DNA of 64,000 nt. Source: Streptomyces violaceorubidus (GTDB lineage: Bacteria > Actinomycetota > Actinomycetes > Streptomycetales > Streptomycetaceae). Below the pieces are notes generated by a model. The model made no database searches. It was not told the DNA's origin and saw only the letters and a program-made list of their open reading frames with translations. Position numbers and translations under genes: made by a program. Each line of letters opens with the position of its first letter. Within the stretch, counting starts at the first letter, position 1. Positions 25,414 to 33,268 of the stretch are shown piece by piece. Location of the stretch: NCBI RefSeq assembly GCF_000717995.1, contig NZ_JODM01000007.1, forward strand, positions 1 through 64,000, in the 5' to 3' direction.

Positions 25414-25482
25414 TCAGACGGCGGCAACCGGCGAGCTGGTCGCTCGCGCGGTCGCGAAGGTGCGGGTGCCGATGACGTTCAT
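25414..25482 (-). CDS. Possible 22-aa peptide upstream of the AlaRS-like gene
   Basis: ATG 25482 to TGA 25414 encodes MNVIGTRTFATARATSSPVA plus two residues (AV). There is no close ribosome site; GGAG lies about 15 nt upstream. It is Ala/Thr/Ser-rich, sits 136 nt before the synthetase-like gene on the same strand, and could be a leader peptide, a tiny substrate or chance. Confidence 0.25.
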   Translation of the reverse strand: MNVIGTRTFATARATSSPVAAV

Positions 25483-25541
25483 GCCGTGAAAGATAACGCT
25501 CCGGGCGGCTGCGGGCACCCGGATATTCACCGGCCGCGGGG

Positions 25542-25752
25542 TCATCGGGAATCTGCCGGAACAGGAAGGTCCCCCGCCCACACGGCAGGAGTCCGGTCCG
25601 ACCACGGCTGCGCCCGTTCCAGTTGTCCGGCGAGGCGGAAGAGGAGGTCCTCGCGTCCGTAACCGGCGGCGAACTGCATGCCGACCGGCAGGCCCGTCCC
25701 GGCGTCGGCCGTCAGCGGAACGGACATGGCGGGTGTGCCCGCCACGTTGAAC
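25542..25752 (-). pseudogene. Amidase-signature enzyme, C-terminal fragment
   Basis: About 70 residues match the end of GatA/amidase-family enzymes: [40 protein letters not shown]. The catalytic Ser-cisSer-Lys part is missing; homology stops near 25752, where the opposite-strand TetR fragment starts. A deletion removed the 5' parts of both members of a divergent pair. Confidence 0.8.
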
Positions 25753-25754
25753 GC

Positions 25755-26216
25755 ATGGCGATCTACCGGCACTTCGAGACCAAGGACGCCCTGGTCGCCG
25801 AATGGCTGCGGATCCTGGCCGCCGAGTACCAGGCGCCCTTCGACCGCGTCGAGGCCGAACACCCCGGCCGGCCCCGCGAGCAGATCCCGGGTCTGGCCCG
25901 CTTCATCGCCGACGGGCTGCCGGCGCTCTCCTACCGGGGCTGCCCCTTCGTCAACTCCCTCGCCGAACTGCCCGACCGCACCCACCCCGCGCGCCGGGTG
26001 ATCGAGGAGCACAAGGCCCGCCAGCTGCGCCGGCTGACCGGCATGTGCGCCGAGGCCGGGCTGCCCGACCCCGAGCAGGTCGCGGCCCAGCTCACCTTCG
26101 TGCTCGAAGGGGCGCAGGTCAGCACCCAGAACGGGAGCGTCGACCGGGCGGGGGAGCGGTTGATGCGCATCGTCGCGACGATCCTGGACCAGGAGCTCCG
26201 CACGGGGAGTGCGTGA
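25755..26216 (+). pseudogene. TetR-family regulator lacking its first DNA-binding helices
   Basis: The 153-aa frame begins inside the HTH at [20 protein letters not shown], so about 35 N-terminal residues of the HTH are gone. The ligand domain is intact ([37 protein letters not shown]). Without the first HTH helices it should not bind DNA. Its upstream neighbour is the amidase fragment on the other strand. Confidence 0.8.
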
Positions 26217-26237
26217 TCCCCGGAGGACCTCGCGACG

Positions 26238-27197
26238 TCAGCGCGGGGCGGAACCGCCGTCGCGGTGCGGTGCCGTCGCCCAGGAGGGCAGCCAGGTGTC
26301 CTCGGGCAGCGGGGCCAGGCTAGCGAAGTGGTCGACGACCGCCCGCAGACCCGGGTGCGGATTCTCGCGGGGGAGGATGAGCGAGAGCGGGTAGGCGAGT
26401 GTCGGCCTCGCGATCGGGATGCGGCGCAGATCGTGTCCGGTCGGCCAGATGTACCGGTCGCGCGAGCCCACGAGGGTGGCCACGTCGTCGGAGTCGGCGA
26501 GGATGTCGAGGAGTACCTCGTTGCCGAAGTTCGGGCCCGCGGCGTCCACACGCAGGCCGAACGCGGCGGTGAGCTGATCGTAGAACTCCGCCCACTCGCT
26601 GCCCGGCGCGATACCGGGCACCCAGATCCGGTGTCCGCGCAACTGGGCCGGGGTCACCGTGCGTGCGGAGGCGAGCGGGTGCCCCGGGCCGACGACGAGT
26701 TCCAGCGGGGAGTGGAACGCGTGGATCATCCGCAGCTCGCGCGGCAGGTCGGCCGGGTCGGTGACGGAGCGGAAGGAGGCGTCGATGTCGCCCGCCCGCA
26801 CGGCGGCCACCGCCAGCCGCGGGTCGTCGACCTTCAGCGTCACCACGTCGAGCGCGGTCTCCGGATGCGAGCGCCAGTAGTCGTGCAGGACGACGGCCTG
26901 CGCGCTCCGCAGGCCCAGAACGTCGATCCGCAGCGCCCGCGAACCGCGTCGGATCGCGGCGACGGCACGGTCGGCATGCGCGACGACGTTCCGCGCGTGC
27001 GGCAGGAAGGCCTGCCCGTCCAGGGTCAGCTCGACCCCCCGGGCGGTGCGGGTGAACAACCGGACGTCGAGTGCGCGTTCAAGGGCCGCGATCCGCTTCG
27101 AGACGGCCTGCTGCGTCACACCCAGCTCGTCGGCCGCGTGCCGCAGCTGTCCCAGCTCGGCCGCGCGGACGAACGAGCGCACCGCCTCCGTATCCAT
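26238..27197 (-). CDS. LysR-family transcriptional regulator
   Basis: 319 aa from ATG 27197; an ATG 12 nt upstream is equally possible. N-terminal HTH AVRSFVRAAELGQLRHAADE, LGVTQQAVSKRIAALERAL, then the substrate-binding domain (IDVLGLRSAQAVVLHDYW, PLSLILPRENPHPGLRAVVD). CAACC-ATC-GGTTG just upstream may be an autoregulatory half-site pair. It does not face a gene of known pathway; the secreted phosphatase gene is divergent after 190 bp. Confidence 0.88.
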   Translation of the reverse strand: MDTEAVRSFVRAAELGQLRHAADELGVTQQAVSKRIAALERALDVRLFTRTARGVELTLDGQAFLPHARNVVAHADRAVAAIRRGSRALRIDVLGLRSAQAVVLHDYWRSHPETALDVVTLKVDDPRLAVAAVRAGDIDASFRSVTDPADLPRELRMIHAFHSPLELVVGPGHPLASARTVTPAQLRGHRIWVPGIAPGSEWAEFYDQLTAAFGLRVDAAGPNFGNEVLLDILADSDDVATLVGSRDRYIWPTGHDLRRIPIARPTLAYPLSLILPRENPHPGLRAVVDHFASLAPLPEDTWLPSWATAPHRDGGSAPR

Positions 27198-27386
27198 GCC
27201 GACGAGCATAGGACAGCCCCAACCGATGGTTGTGGCCCGCACCTGCCACCTTCGGCGATGAACGCCCGCCCGGCGTCGAACGGGGACCGGCGGGGTCACG
27301 CCGGGCCGAAACCGCACTCGCCCGGTGCCATAACCTCGTCCGTGGAAACGTCAGTTGCCATGTGTGTCCACACCCAGGAGGCGGCG

Positions 27387-28226
27387 GTGCTCAAAAGCGG
27401 CGGCTCGCGATTGCTCGTCTGCGCCGTGGCGCTGGCCTGCTGGGCGCTGGTGGGGCCCAGCGCCCCCGGCGGCGCGCTGTCCGGCGGCTCGCTGCCCGTG
27501 GAAGCCGTCAAGGACGTCGTGCCGAACCGGGTCATGACCTGGAACCTGTGCAACCCCTGCGACGCGAGCAACCTCGACCGGGCCGCGGAGATAGCCGCGC
27601 ACGCCCCCCAGGTCGTCGGCATGCAGGAGGCCTGCGCACGTGACGTCGACCGGATCCGGGACTACCTGGAGGCCTTCCACGGGCTGGTCTACCACGTCGA
27701 GTACGGGACGGTCCTGGAGAACTGGGGCCGCTGCGGGGGAGCGCCGTGGAATCCGGGGGGCTTCGGCCAGGCCATCCTGTCGGCGGCACCGATGACGGAC
27801 CGGGTCAACGTCGAATACCCCGACGGCGGATCCGAGGACCGCGGCTATCTCGCCGTCACCACCGAGGTGGGCGGCCGGCCCGTCCGGGTCTTCAACACCC
27901 ACCTCGCCCAGCGGCGTCAGGAGGACTTCAGGAAGGACCAGGTCCGCGTGCTGGCCACCGAGGTCGCCCGGCAGGACCGCGCCATAGTCCTCGGCGACTT
28001 CAACGCCGTGCCCCAGGCCCCCGAGCTCGGCCCCATGTGGGACCTGGCCACGGACGCCGACCCGCGGTGCCATCCCTCGCCCGTCGGCACCTGCGCACCG
28101 ACCACGGACTGGCAGAGCAAGTTCGACTACGTCTTCCTGCGCGGCATCGCCCCCGGCGAGCACCGGGTGGTCCCCACCGAGCACTCGGACCACGACATGC
28201 TGTACTCCGACCTGGACGTGACCTGA
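27387..28226 (+). CDS. Secreted endonuclease/exonuclease/phosphatase-family protein
   Basis: 279 aa from GTG 27387 with CAGGAGGCG ahead. Signal peptide (LLVCAVALACWALVGPSAPG). EEP-fold blocks: VMTWNLCNPCDASN, VVGMQEACARDVDRI (metal Glu), VFNTHLA (His), IVLGDFNAVP (Asp/Asn), EHSDHDML (final His-Asp). The fold hydrolyses phosphodiesters in nucleic acids, phosphoinositides or sphingomyelin; the secreted form suggests nutrient scavenging or lipid attack. Confidence 0.88.
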   Translation: MLKSGGSRLLVCAVALACWALVGPSAPGGALSGGSLPVEAVKDVVPNRVMTWNLCNPCDASNLDRAAEIAAHAPQVVGMQEACARDVDRIRDYLEAFHGLVYHVEYGTVLENWGRCGGAPWNPGGFGQAILSAAPMTDRVNVEYPDGGSEDRGYLAVTTEVGGRPVRVFNTHLAQRRQEDFRKDQVRVLATEVARQDRAIVLGDFNAVPQAPELGPMWDLATDADPRCHPSPVGTCAPTTDWQSKFDYVFLRGIAPGEHRVVPTEHSDHDMLYSDLDVT

Positions 28227-28233
28227 GCCGCCG

Positions 28234-28490
28234 TCACCCGATGCGGTGCCTCTCCCAGAAAAGGCCGAGGTCGTCACCGGTCATGGACTGGGCGGCCCGC
28301 TTGAAGTCCTCGGTGGAGGAGACGCAGTAACCCGGCCAAGTCCGCCCGCACCGCGTGGAATCCGTCGAAGAACGGGCGGGGGTACTCACGTCGGACCGTC
28401 TCGTGCGCGGCGGCGAGTGCCGTCAGGGCGGCGCGGTCGGGGTGCTCGGCCGACACGCTCACGAAGTCGATGTCAAAGGGCGCTCGGCGG
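28234..28490 (-). pseudogene. Fragment of unknown protein, frameshifted
   Basis: Reverse-strand segment AALTALAAAHETVRREYPRP, FFDGFHAVRADLAG switches frame by one base near 28330 into YCVSSTEDFKRAAQSMTGDD, LGLFWERHRIG and a stop at 28234. The stop is 7 bp from the convergent EEP gene. I do not recognise the family; the paired frames and sensible C-terminus suggest a decayed gene. Homology cannot be followed beyond about 28490. Confidence 0.45.
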
Positions 28491-28499
28491 CGACGGCGC

Positions 28500-28854
28500 C
28501 GAGGTGCCGTTCCTGCGCTACCTGCCCGAGCGCCTCGGCCCCCTCGGCACACGCGTCGGGACGGCCCTGCGCGAGCGGCTGGCCGAAGAGCCCTCCTTCG
28601 TCGCCTTCGAGGGCTACGACACCGTGGCGGTCCTCGCCCAGATGCTGCGCGCCCACGGCACCGACCGGACGAGGATCGCCGCATCCTGGGCGGACGTCTC
28701 GGTCGAGGGCACCCGTGGACGGATCCGCTTCTCCCGCACGCCGGACATCGGTGGGTGGCAGTGGGCCTGGGCGCCGGTCCAGGTCGTCGACCGGGATCCG
28801 GCGCGGCCCGGCCGGTTCCGTGTCCTGCGCTCCGCCGACGCGGCGGCACGCTGA
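28500..28854 (+). pseudogene. ABC transporter substrate-binding protein, C-terminal fragment
   Basis: Frame GAEVPFLRYLPERLGPLG, FVAFEGYDTVAVLAQMLRAH, GTRGRIRFSRTPDIGGWQWA, WAPVQVVD reads like the end of a branched-chain-amino-acid-type (Peripla_BP_6) binding protein. The N-terminal two-thirds, including signal and lipobox, are missing, and upstream codons are Arg/Gly-rich noise. The stop is the first triplet of a 13-bp tandem repeat. Confidence 0.65.
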
Positions 28855-28912
28855 CCCGCGCAGGTGACCCGCGCAGGTGACCCGCGCAGGTGACCCGCGC
28901 ACATGAACCGCG
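28852..28912. repeat. 13-bp tandem repeat starting at a stop codon
   Basis: TGACCCGCGCAGG is repeated exactly at 28852-28864, 28865-28877 and 28878-28890, then with two changes at 28891-28903 and partially at 28904-28912. The first TGA is the stop of the binding-protein fragment. The next 250 bp to the VOC gene hold no supportable gene. Confidence 0.85.
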
Positions 28913-29168
28913 AGGGGCTGCGAGGTCGGGTCAGCCGTGCATCGGCCCGCGGTGGAAGGCCGCGAGGGCCTCGTCCATGGGGCGGGGTGCGGTGGTGATG
29001 CCGCCCACCAGGCACGCGCCGCGTGCAACACCGAGTACTCCATCACGGGCGATGGCCGTGCACAGGGGTCGGCCCGCGCTGCCGCCGCGCATGCGCGCCG
29101 TCGCCCCGGGTAGGAGCCTGCCGTGCGAGGGCATGACGCGAGGGCCCCAGGAGTGAGGAGCGTCGGAC

Positions 29169-29543
29169 GTGATTCGAAAGCTGCAGGCGGTCGCACTGGA
29201 CTGCGCCGATCCGGTACGGCTCGCGGAGTTCTACGCGCAACTGCTCGGCGGGCGGGTGGTCGCGGACCCGGACGATCCCGACTGGATCGAGGTGGAGGGC
29301 TTCGAGGGAACGCCGCTGGCCTGCCAGCGGGTGGACGGCTACCGGGCGCCCGAATGGCCCGGCCAGGACCGCCCGCAGCAGATCCACCTGGACTTCGACG
29401 TCGACGACCTCGAAGGCGAGGAGAAGCGGGCCCTCGCACTCGGCGCGACCGTCCTGGAGCGGACGGACCAGGTCCGCCCCGACGCCAACTGGCGGGTCTT
29501 CGCGGACCCGGCCGGCCATCCCTTCTGCCTCTGCCTGCACTGA
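29169..29543 (+). CDS. VOC-family (glyoxalase-like) protein
   Basis: 124 aa, GTG start. A single vicinal-oxygen-chelate domain: VALDCADPVRLAEFYAQLLG, HLDFDVDDLEGEEKRALALG, VFADPAGHPFCLCLH. Streptomycetes have many such genes acting as dioxygenases, lyases or drug-binding resistance proteins; the substrate cannot be read. Confidence 0.85.
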   Translation: MIRKLQAVALDCADPVRLAEFYAQLLGGRVVADPDDPDWIEVEGFEGTPLACQRVDGYRAPEWPGQDRPQQIHLDFDVDDLEGEEKRALALGATVLERTDQVRPDANWRVFADPAGHPFCLCLH

Positions 29544-29579
29544 GCCCGGCGGCCGGTGCGGCGCGGAGCACGGCACCCG

Positions 29580-30266
29580 TCAGCCGGCCTCGGCCGCCGC
29601 CGCCAGCACCCGGGCCAGCTCGGCGGGCCTGGAGACCATGGGCCAGTGGCCCGAGTCGATGTCCGCGAAGTCGACGCGCGCGGCCCGGGCGAGTTCCGGC
29701 ACCTCGCCCCCGTCGATCCACTTCCGCGCCTGCGCGGGCGTGAACTCGGGGCACACGACCACGACGGGCACGTCGAACCGGCGCTCGTCCGTCAGCCGCA
29801 CCATGCCCCTGGCCACGGCCTCGGGCACCGGAATCGCGGCCGCCGCCAGCTCACGCCTGGCCTCCTCGTCGAGGTCGGCGGCGTCGGGCCCCTGGAAGGG
29901 CTCCCAGCCGGGAAAGGGCATCGCCCCGCCCCTGACCTCGAAGAAGTCGGCGTACGGCTGCCCGTCCGGGGTCGGGACCCCGCCGATGAGCGCGACCTTG
30001 GCCACCCGCCCAGGCCGGCGGTCGGCGGCCAGCCAGGCCAGTGCACAGGCGGCGGAATGCCCCACCACCATGGGCTTGCCGGGCGCCGCGTCCACCGCGG
30101 TCAGCACGGCCGCCACCTGATCGTCGAGCGTGGCGTCCGCCGCGCCGTCGCCCTGCCCCGGGAGGGTCAGCGGCACCGGACGGTGGCCGAGCGACTCCAG
30201 CGTGGACGCGACCCGGTCCCAGACGGATCCGTCCAGCCACAGGCCGCCGATGAGCAGAATGTCCAT
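29580..30266 (-). CDS. Alpha/beta hydrolase
   Basis: 228 aa with GAAGGGAAC before ATG 30266. A nucleophile-elbow Ser in VVGHSAACALAWLAADR, a C-terminal catalytic His in DSGHWPMVSRPAEL and an oxyanion region DILLIGGLWLDGSVW. Small size suggests an esterase or peroxidase-type member. It is divergent from the WYL regulator, which may control it. Confidence 0.85.
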   Translation of the reverse strand: MDILLIGGLWLDGSVWDRVASTLESLGHRPVPLTLPGQGDGAADATLDDQVAAVLTAVDAAPGKPMVVGHSAACALAWLAADRRPGRVAKVALIGGVPTPDGQPYADFFEVRGGAMPFPGWEPFQGPDAADLDEEARRELAAAAIPVPEAVARGMVRLTDERRFDVPVVVVCPEFTPAQARKWIDGGEVPELARAARVDFADIDSGHWPMVSRPAELARVLAAAAEAG

Positions 30267-30379
30267 GATCGGTTCCCTTCGTTGCCGGGCTTCACCGTAG
30301 GAGGAGATCCGGACGATCCAGTGCCGGTTCGTTCCCCGTGATCCCGCCGGGCGTCCTCGGCGCGCACTAGCCTGCTCCC

Positions 30380-31366
30380 GTGCCCAACGACCCCAGCCCC
30401 ACCGCGCGGGCGCTGCGCGCCCTGGAGATCCTCCGGACCCGGCCCACCACCACGGCCGACGAACTCGCCGAGCGGCTGGGCGTGACGGAGCGGGCGGCGC
30501 GCCGGTACGTCGGGATCCTCAGGGAAGCGGGCATCCCGGTGGAGTCGGCCCGGGGACCGCACGGCGGATACCGGCTGGGCCGCGGGATGCGACTGCCGCC
30601 CGTGCACTTCACCCAGGCCGAGGCCCTCGGCCTCGTCATGGCGGCGCTCAGCGGCCGACCCGCCGTGACCGACGCCGCCGACCTCGTCGGTGCCGCCCTG
30701 GGAAAGGTCGTCAAGGCACTGCCGGAGAGCGTCGGACGGCAGGCGGCACTGCTGCGGGAGTACGCGTCCGCCGCCCCCGACCCGTACGCGGCCCACCCGG
30801 ACCCCGCCGTCACCAGCTCCCTGGTCGAGGCCGTGGCCCACCGGCGCCGCGTGCTGCTCACCTACCGGAGCGAGTCCGGCAACGCCTGGGAGGAGGAGGC
30901 GGACCCCTGGTCGCTCGTCGTCCGTCACGGGCGCTGGTACCTGCTGTGCCACTCCCACCGCGCGGACGCCGTCCGCACCTACCGGGTGGACCGGGTCGGC
31001 GAGGTCCGGTGCACCGCGCACGGATTCGACCCGCCCCTCGGCTTCGACCCGGTGGCGGTGCTGGAGGAGAACCTGGGCACCGGATGGCAGTTCGCCACCC
31101 GCGTGGTCTTCGACGCCCCACCGGCCGAGGTCGCCCCCTGGATCCGCCCGCCCATGGGCCGGCTCGAACCCCTGGGCGAGGGCTGCGTCCTGGTCGGCAG
31201 CACCCGGAACCCGGACATGTACGCGCAGGAGTGGCTCGCGAGGGTGCCCTTCCCCTTCCGGATCGACGGCGGCGAGGAACTGCGTGCCGCGGCCGCCGCA
31301 CTCGCGGCGCGCTTCACCGCCGCGGTGTCGGACCGGCGGCCCGGCACCCGGCCGTCGACGGACTGA
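30380..31366 (+). CDS. WYL-domain transcriptional regulator (DeoR/YafY type)
   Basis: 328 aa, GTG start. HTH_11 domain ([34 protein letters not shown]), the beta-hairpin [11 protein letters not shown], then a WYL domain ([48 protein letters not shown]) and WCX. There is no ribosome site, and a TAGCCT -10-like hexamer ends 7 nt before GTG, so a leaderless transcript is likely. It is divergent from the alpha/beta hydrolase. Confidence 0.9.
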   Translation: MPNDPSPTARALRALEILRTRPTTTADELAERLGVTERAARRYVGILREAGIPVESARGPHGGYRLGRGMRLPPVHFTQAEALGLVMAALSGRPAVTDAADLVGAALGKVVKALPESVGRQAALLREYASAAPDPYAAHPDPAVTSSLVEAVAHRRRVLLTYRSESGNAWEEEADPWSLVVRHGRWYLLCHSHRADAVRTYRVDRVGEVRCTAHGFDPPLGFDPVAVLEENLGTGWQFATRVVFDAPPAEVAPWIRPPMGRLEPLGEGCVLVGSTRNPDMYAQEWLARVPFPFRIDGGEELRAAAAALAARFTAAVSDRRPGTRPSTD

Positions 31367-31531
31367 AGGCGCTTCCCGGTCGCCGGGCCGGACGGCGGCT
31401 GAACCGCTGGTTGCACCGGGTTGAACCTTCCCGGCCGAGGCCAAGTCGGCCGACGACGGCGGGACTCCGGATCGCGGCGCACCGATCCTGTCAGGCGCAG
31501 CGTGTCCGTCGCCCCGAGGAGCCAGCCCCTG

Positions 31532-31864
31532 ATGACCGGCACCATGCCCACCGCCAAACGCACGGCCCCGGCCGCCGGTGGGGCAGCGCCGCGTCATGGG
31601 CACCCCCCGTGCCGGGACAGCCAGGGGCTGCGCGCGGTGGCCGTCGGGCTGGTGGTGCTCTCCCACGCAGGTGTGCCGGGGGTCGGCGGCGGCTACATCG
31701 GCGTCGACGTCTTCTTCGTGATCTCCGGCCACCTCATCACCTCGCTGCTGCTGCGAGCCGCCGCCTCCGCCACGGGGACCACGGTCATCGACCCCACCCC
31801 CTGGGCCGAGGCACTCGCCCCACTCCTGGCGGCACCGCCGGACCGTCTCGTCGGCGAGTCCTGA
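31532..31864 (+). pseudogene. Acyltransferase-3 (OafA/YrhL-like) gene with internal deletion
   Basis: ATG 31532 (GAGGAGCC ahead). Residues about 26-63 match the start of acyltransferase-3: [40 protein letters not shown]. The frame then jumps to [10 protein letters not shown] and AEALAPLL, matching the C-terminal SGNH-domain end (VIDPTPWLC type). Normal proteins are about 650-700 aa; this one is 110. An in-frame deletion removed nearly all membrane helices. Confidence 0.78.
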
Positions 31865-31920
31865 GACGGGGACGACCGCGGGTGTGGCGCCGGCGACGGG
31901 CGTGCGCGATCATGTCTTCG

Positions 31921-32619
31921 ATGGAGACACGCTTCGTCGGCATTCCCGAGCTGGTCGAGATCCCGTCCGTGGCGGTCGTCGTCGACGTCATGCGCGCCTT
32001 CACCGTCGCCGCGTGGGCCTTCGCCCAGGGGGCGGAGAAGATCGTCCTGGCCCGGTCGACGGACGAGGCCCTGGCTCTCAAGGCACGCCACCGGGACCGG
32101 GTGGCGCTCAAGGACGGTCCGCCCGCGCCCGGTTTCGACCTGGTCAACTCCCCGGGCCTGCTGCGCCGCGCCGACCTCACCGGACGGACCGTCGTGCAGA
32201 AGACCACGGCGGGGACGGTCGGCGCCCTCGCGGTCAAGGACGCGTCGCTGGTGCTGTGCGCCGGCTTCGTGGTAGCCGAGGCGACGGCCCGGCTCCTGCG
32301 GCAACGCGCCGTCGGGCGGGTCACGTTCGTGGTCACCGGCGAGGACGGACGGGCCGACGAGGACCTGGCGTGCGCCCAGTACATCGCGGCCGGAGCGACC
32401 GGGGCCGGTACGGACGCCGCCGGGTTCCTCCGCCGCGCCGCCGCGTCCCGTGCCGCCACCGAGCTGGCCGAGGGCGTGCGTCAGGGCGTCCACCCCGACG
32501 ACGTCGCCCTCTGCCTCGAAGTCGACCGCTTCCCCTTCGCCATGGTCGCGGCGCGGGAGGGCTCGCTCATGGTCGTGCGTCCGTGGGCCGTGCCCGGTCG
32601 GAGTGAGCGCCTGCCGTAG
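31921..32619 (+). CDS. ComB-family 2-phosphosulfolactate phosphatase-like protein
   Basis: 232 aa; an ATG 9 nt upstream is possible. ComB features: [20 protein letters not shown] (acidic metal ligand), [50 protein letters not shown]. ComB hydrolyses 2-phosphosulfolactate in coenzyme M synthesis; actinobacteria lack that pathway, so the real substrate is probably another 2-phospho-acid. Confidence 0.85.
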   Translation: METRFVGIPELVEIPSVAVVVDVMRAFTVAAWAFAQGAEKIVLARSTDEALALKARHRDRVALKDGPPAPGFDLVNSPGLLRRADLTGRTVVQKTTAGTVGALAVKDASLVLCAGFVVAEATARLLRQRAVGRVTFVVTGEDGRADEDLACAQYIAAGATGAGTDAAGFLRRAAASRAATELAEGVRQGVHPDDVALCLEVDRFPFAMVAAREGSLMVVRPWAVPGRSERLP

Positions 32620-32629
32620 GGGTGGGGCT

Positions 32630-33121
32630 CGGGAGGAGCGGATCGCGGAGATGCCGAACTGCAGGCGGACCTTTTTGCTCACCAGGCTGCCGCCCGCCTC
32701 GAGCCGCTGGTTGTCGACCAGGCCCCAGTCCCGGCGGTCGAGGGTGGTCGTCCCGTCGAAACCGGCCCGCTCGTAGCAGAACGCGTCCACGACCGAGCCG
32801 AGGTGGTCCAGTTGGAGTTCGGCGGATCGGGTCGTGCCCCGGATGGTGGGATCTCCCGTCATGCGGAGGCTCTCTGCGGACTCCTGGACGGTGGAGGTGC
32901 TGCGGAAGGTCATCTCCTCGTCGGCGAAGGACCCGCGGACGGTGGTGGCCATGGCGTGCCGCACGGAGAAAACGATCCGGCTGTGCGGGCGGTCCATCGA
33001 CCGCCCGCACAGCCGGATCGGGCGTGGCCGCCGCTGTCGCGGACCGCGCGGCGAACCGATCCGGCCCGGCGGCCACCGGCTGCACGTCGGTGACGGTCTG
33101 GCGACGGCCGAAGATACCCAT
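32630..33121 (-). pseudogene. YceI-family protein, broken by inverted duplication and deletion
   Basis: From ATG 33121 (GGAAGGGCC ahead) the frame reads MGIFGRRQTVTDV and an Ala-rich lead, then is disrupted at an inverted duplication. Reading resumes as HSRIVFSVRHAM, TTVRGSFADEEMTFRSTST, GDPTIRGTTRSAELQLDHLG, AGFDGTTTLDRRDWGL, KKVRLQFGISAIR. The block before TFRS that should contain HLRSPDFFDV-type sequence is missing, so there is also an internal deletion. The stop is lost. Normal YceI is about 180-230 aa, a lipocalin-like isoprenoid-binding secreted protein. Confidence 0.78.
32973..33020. repeat. 22-bp perfect inverted repeat with 4-nt loop
   Basis: Positions 32973-32994 are the exact reverse complement of 32999-33020, with loop CATC. 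The right arm encodes the conserved DRPHSRI of the YceI gene (reverse strand); the left arm is an inverted copy of it inserted upstream in the same gene. It fits a template-switch (quasipalindrome) event, not a terminator. Confidence 0.8.
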
Positions 33122-33245
33122 GATGCGGCCCTTCCAGGAGTGATCACTTCGTGTTGCCACGAAGCCGATCGGTGGCCCGCGGTGAGATGGGGGGCCTCGT
33201 CCGGGCTCCCTCACCCCGACCGCGAAGCTGCACGGCTTCGCCACG

Positions 33246-33265
33246 AGGCCCCCCACCCGGGGCCT
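33246..33265 (-). terminator. Terminator after the SCO7613-type gene
   Basis: AGGCCCC (33246-33252), 6-nt loop, GGGGCCT (33259-33265), starting 3 bp beyond the stop. A longer weak dyad (33189-33200 with 33243-33254, 12-bp arms) and a second hairpin (GCGAAGC/GCTTCGC) lie just beyond. Confidence 0.68.
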
Positions 33266-33268
33266 CTC

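Noticed and set aside
28852..28912. CRISPR-like repeat
   Set aside because: Direct 13-bp units without spacers; simple tandem repeat.
28931..29134. Reverse-strand 67-aa frame with GSAGRPLCTAIARDG
   Set aside because: It faintly resembles the end of a trypsin-like protease, but the GDSGG motif is not there and there is no start signal.
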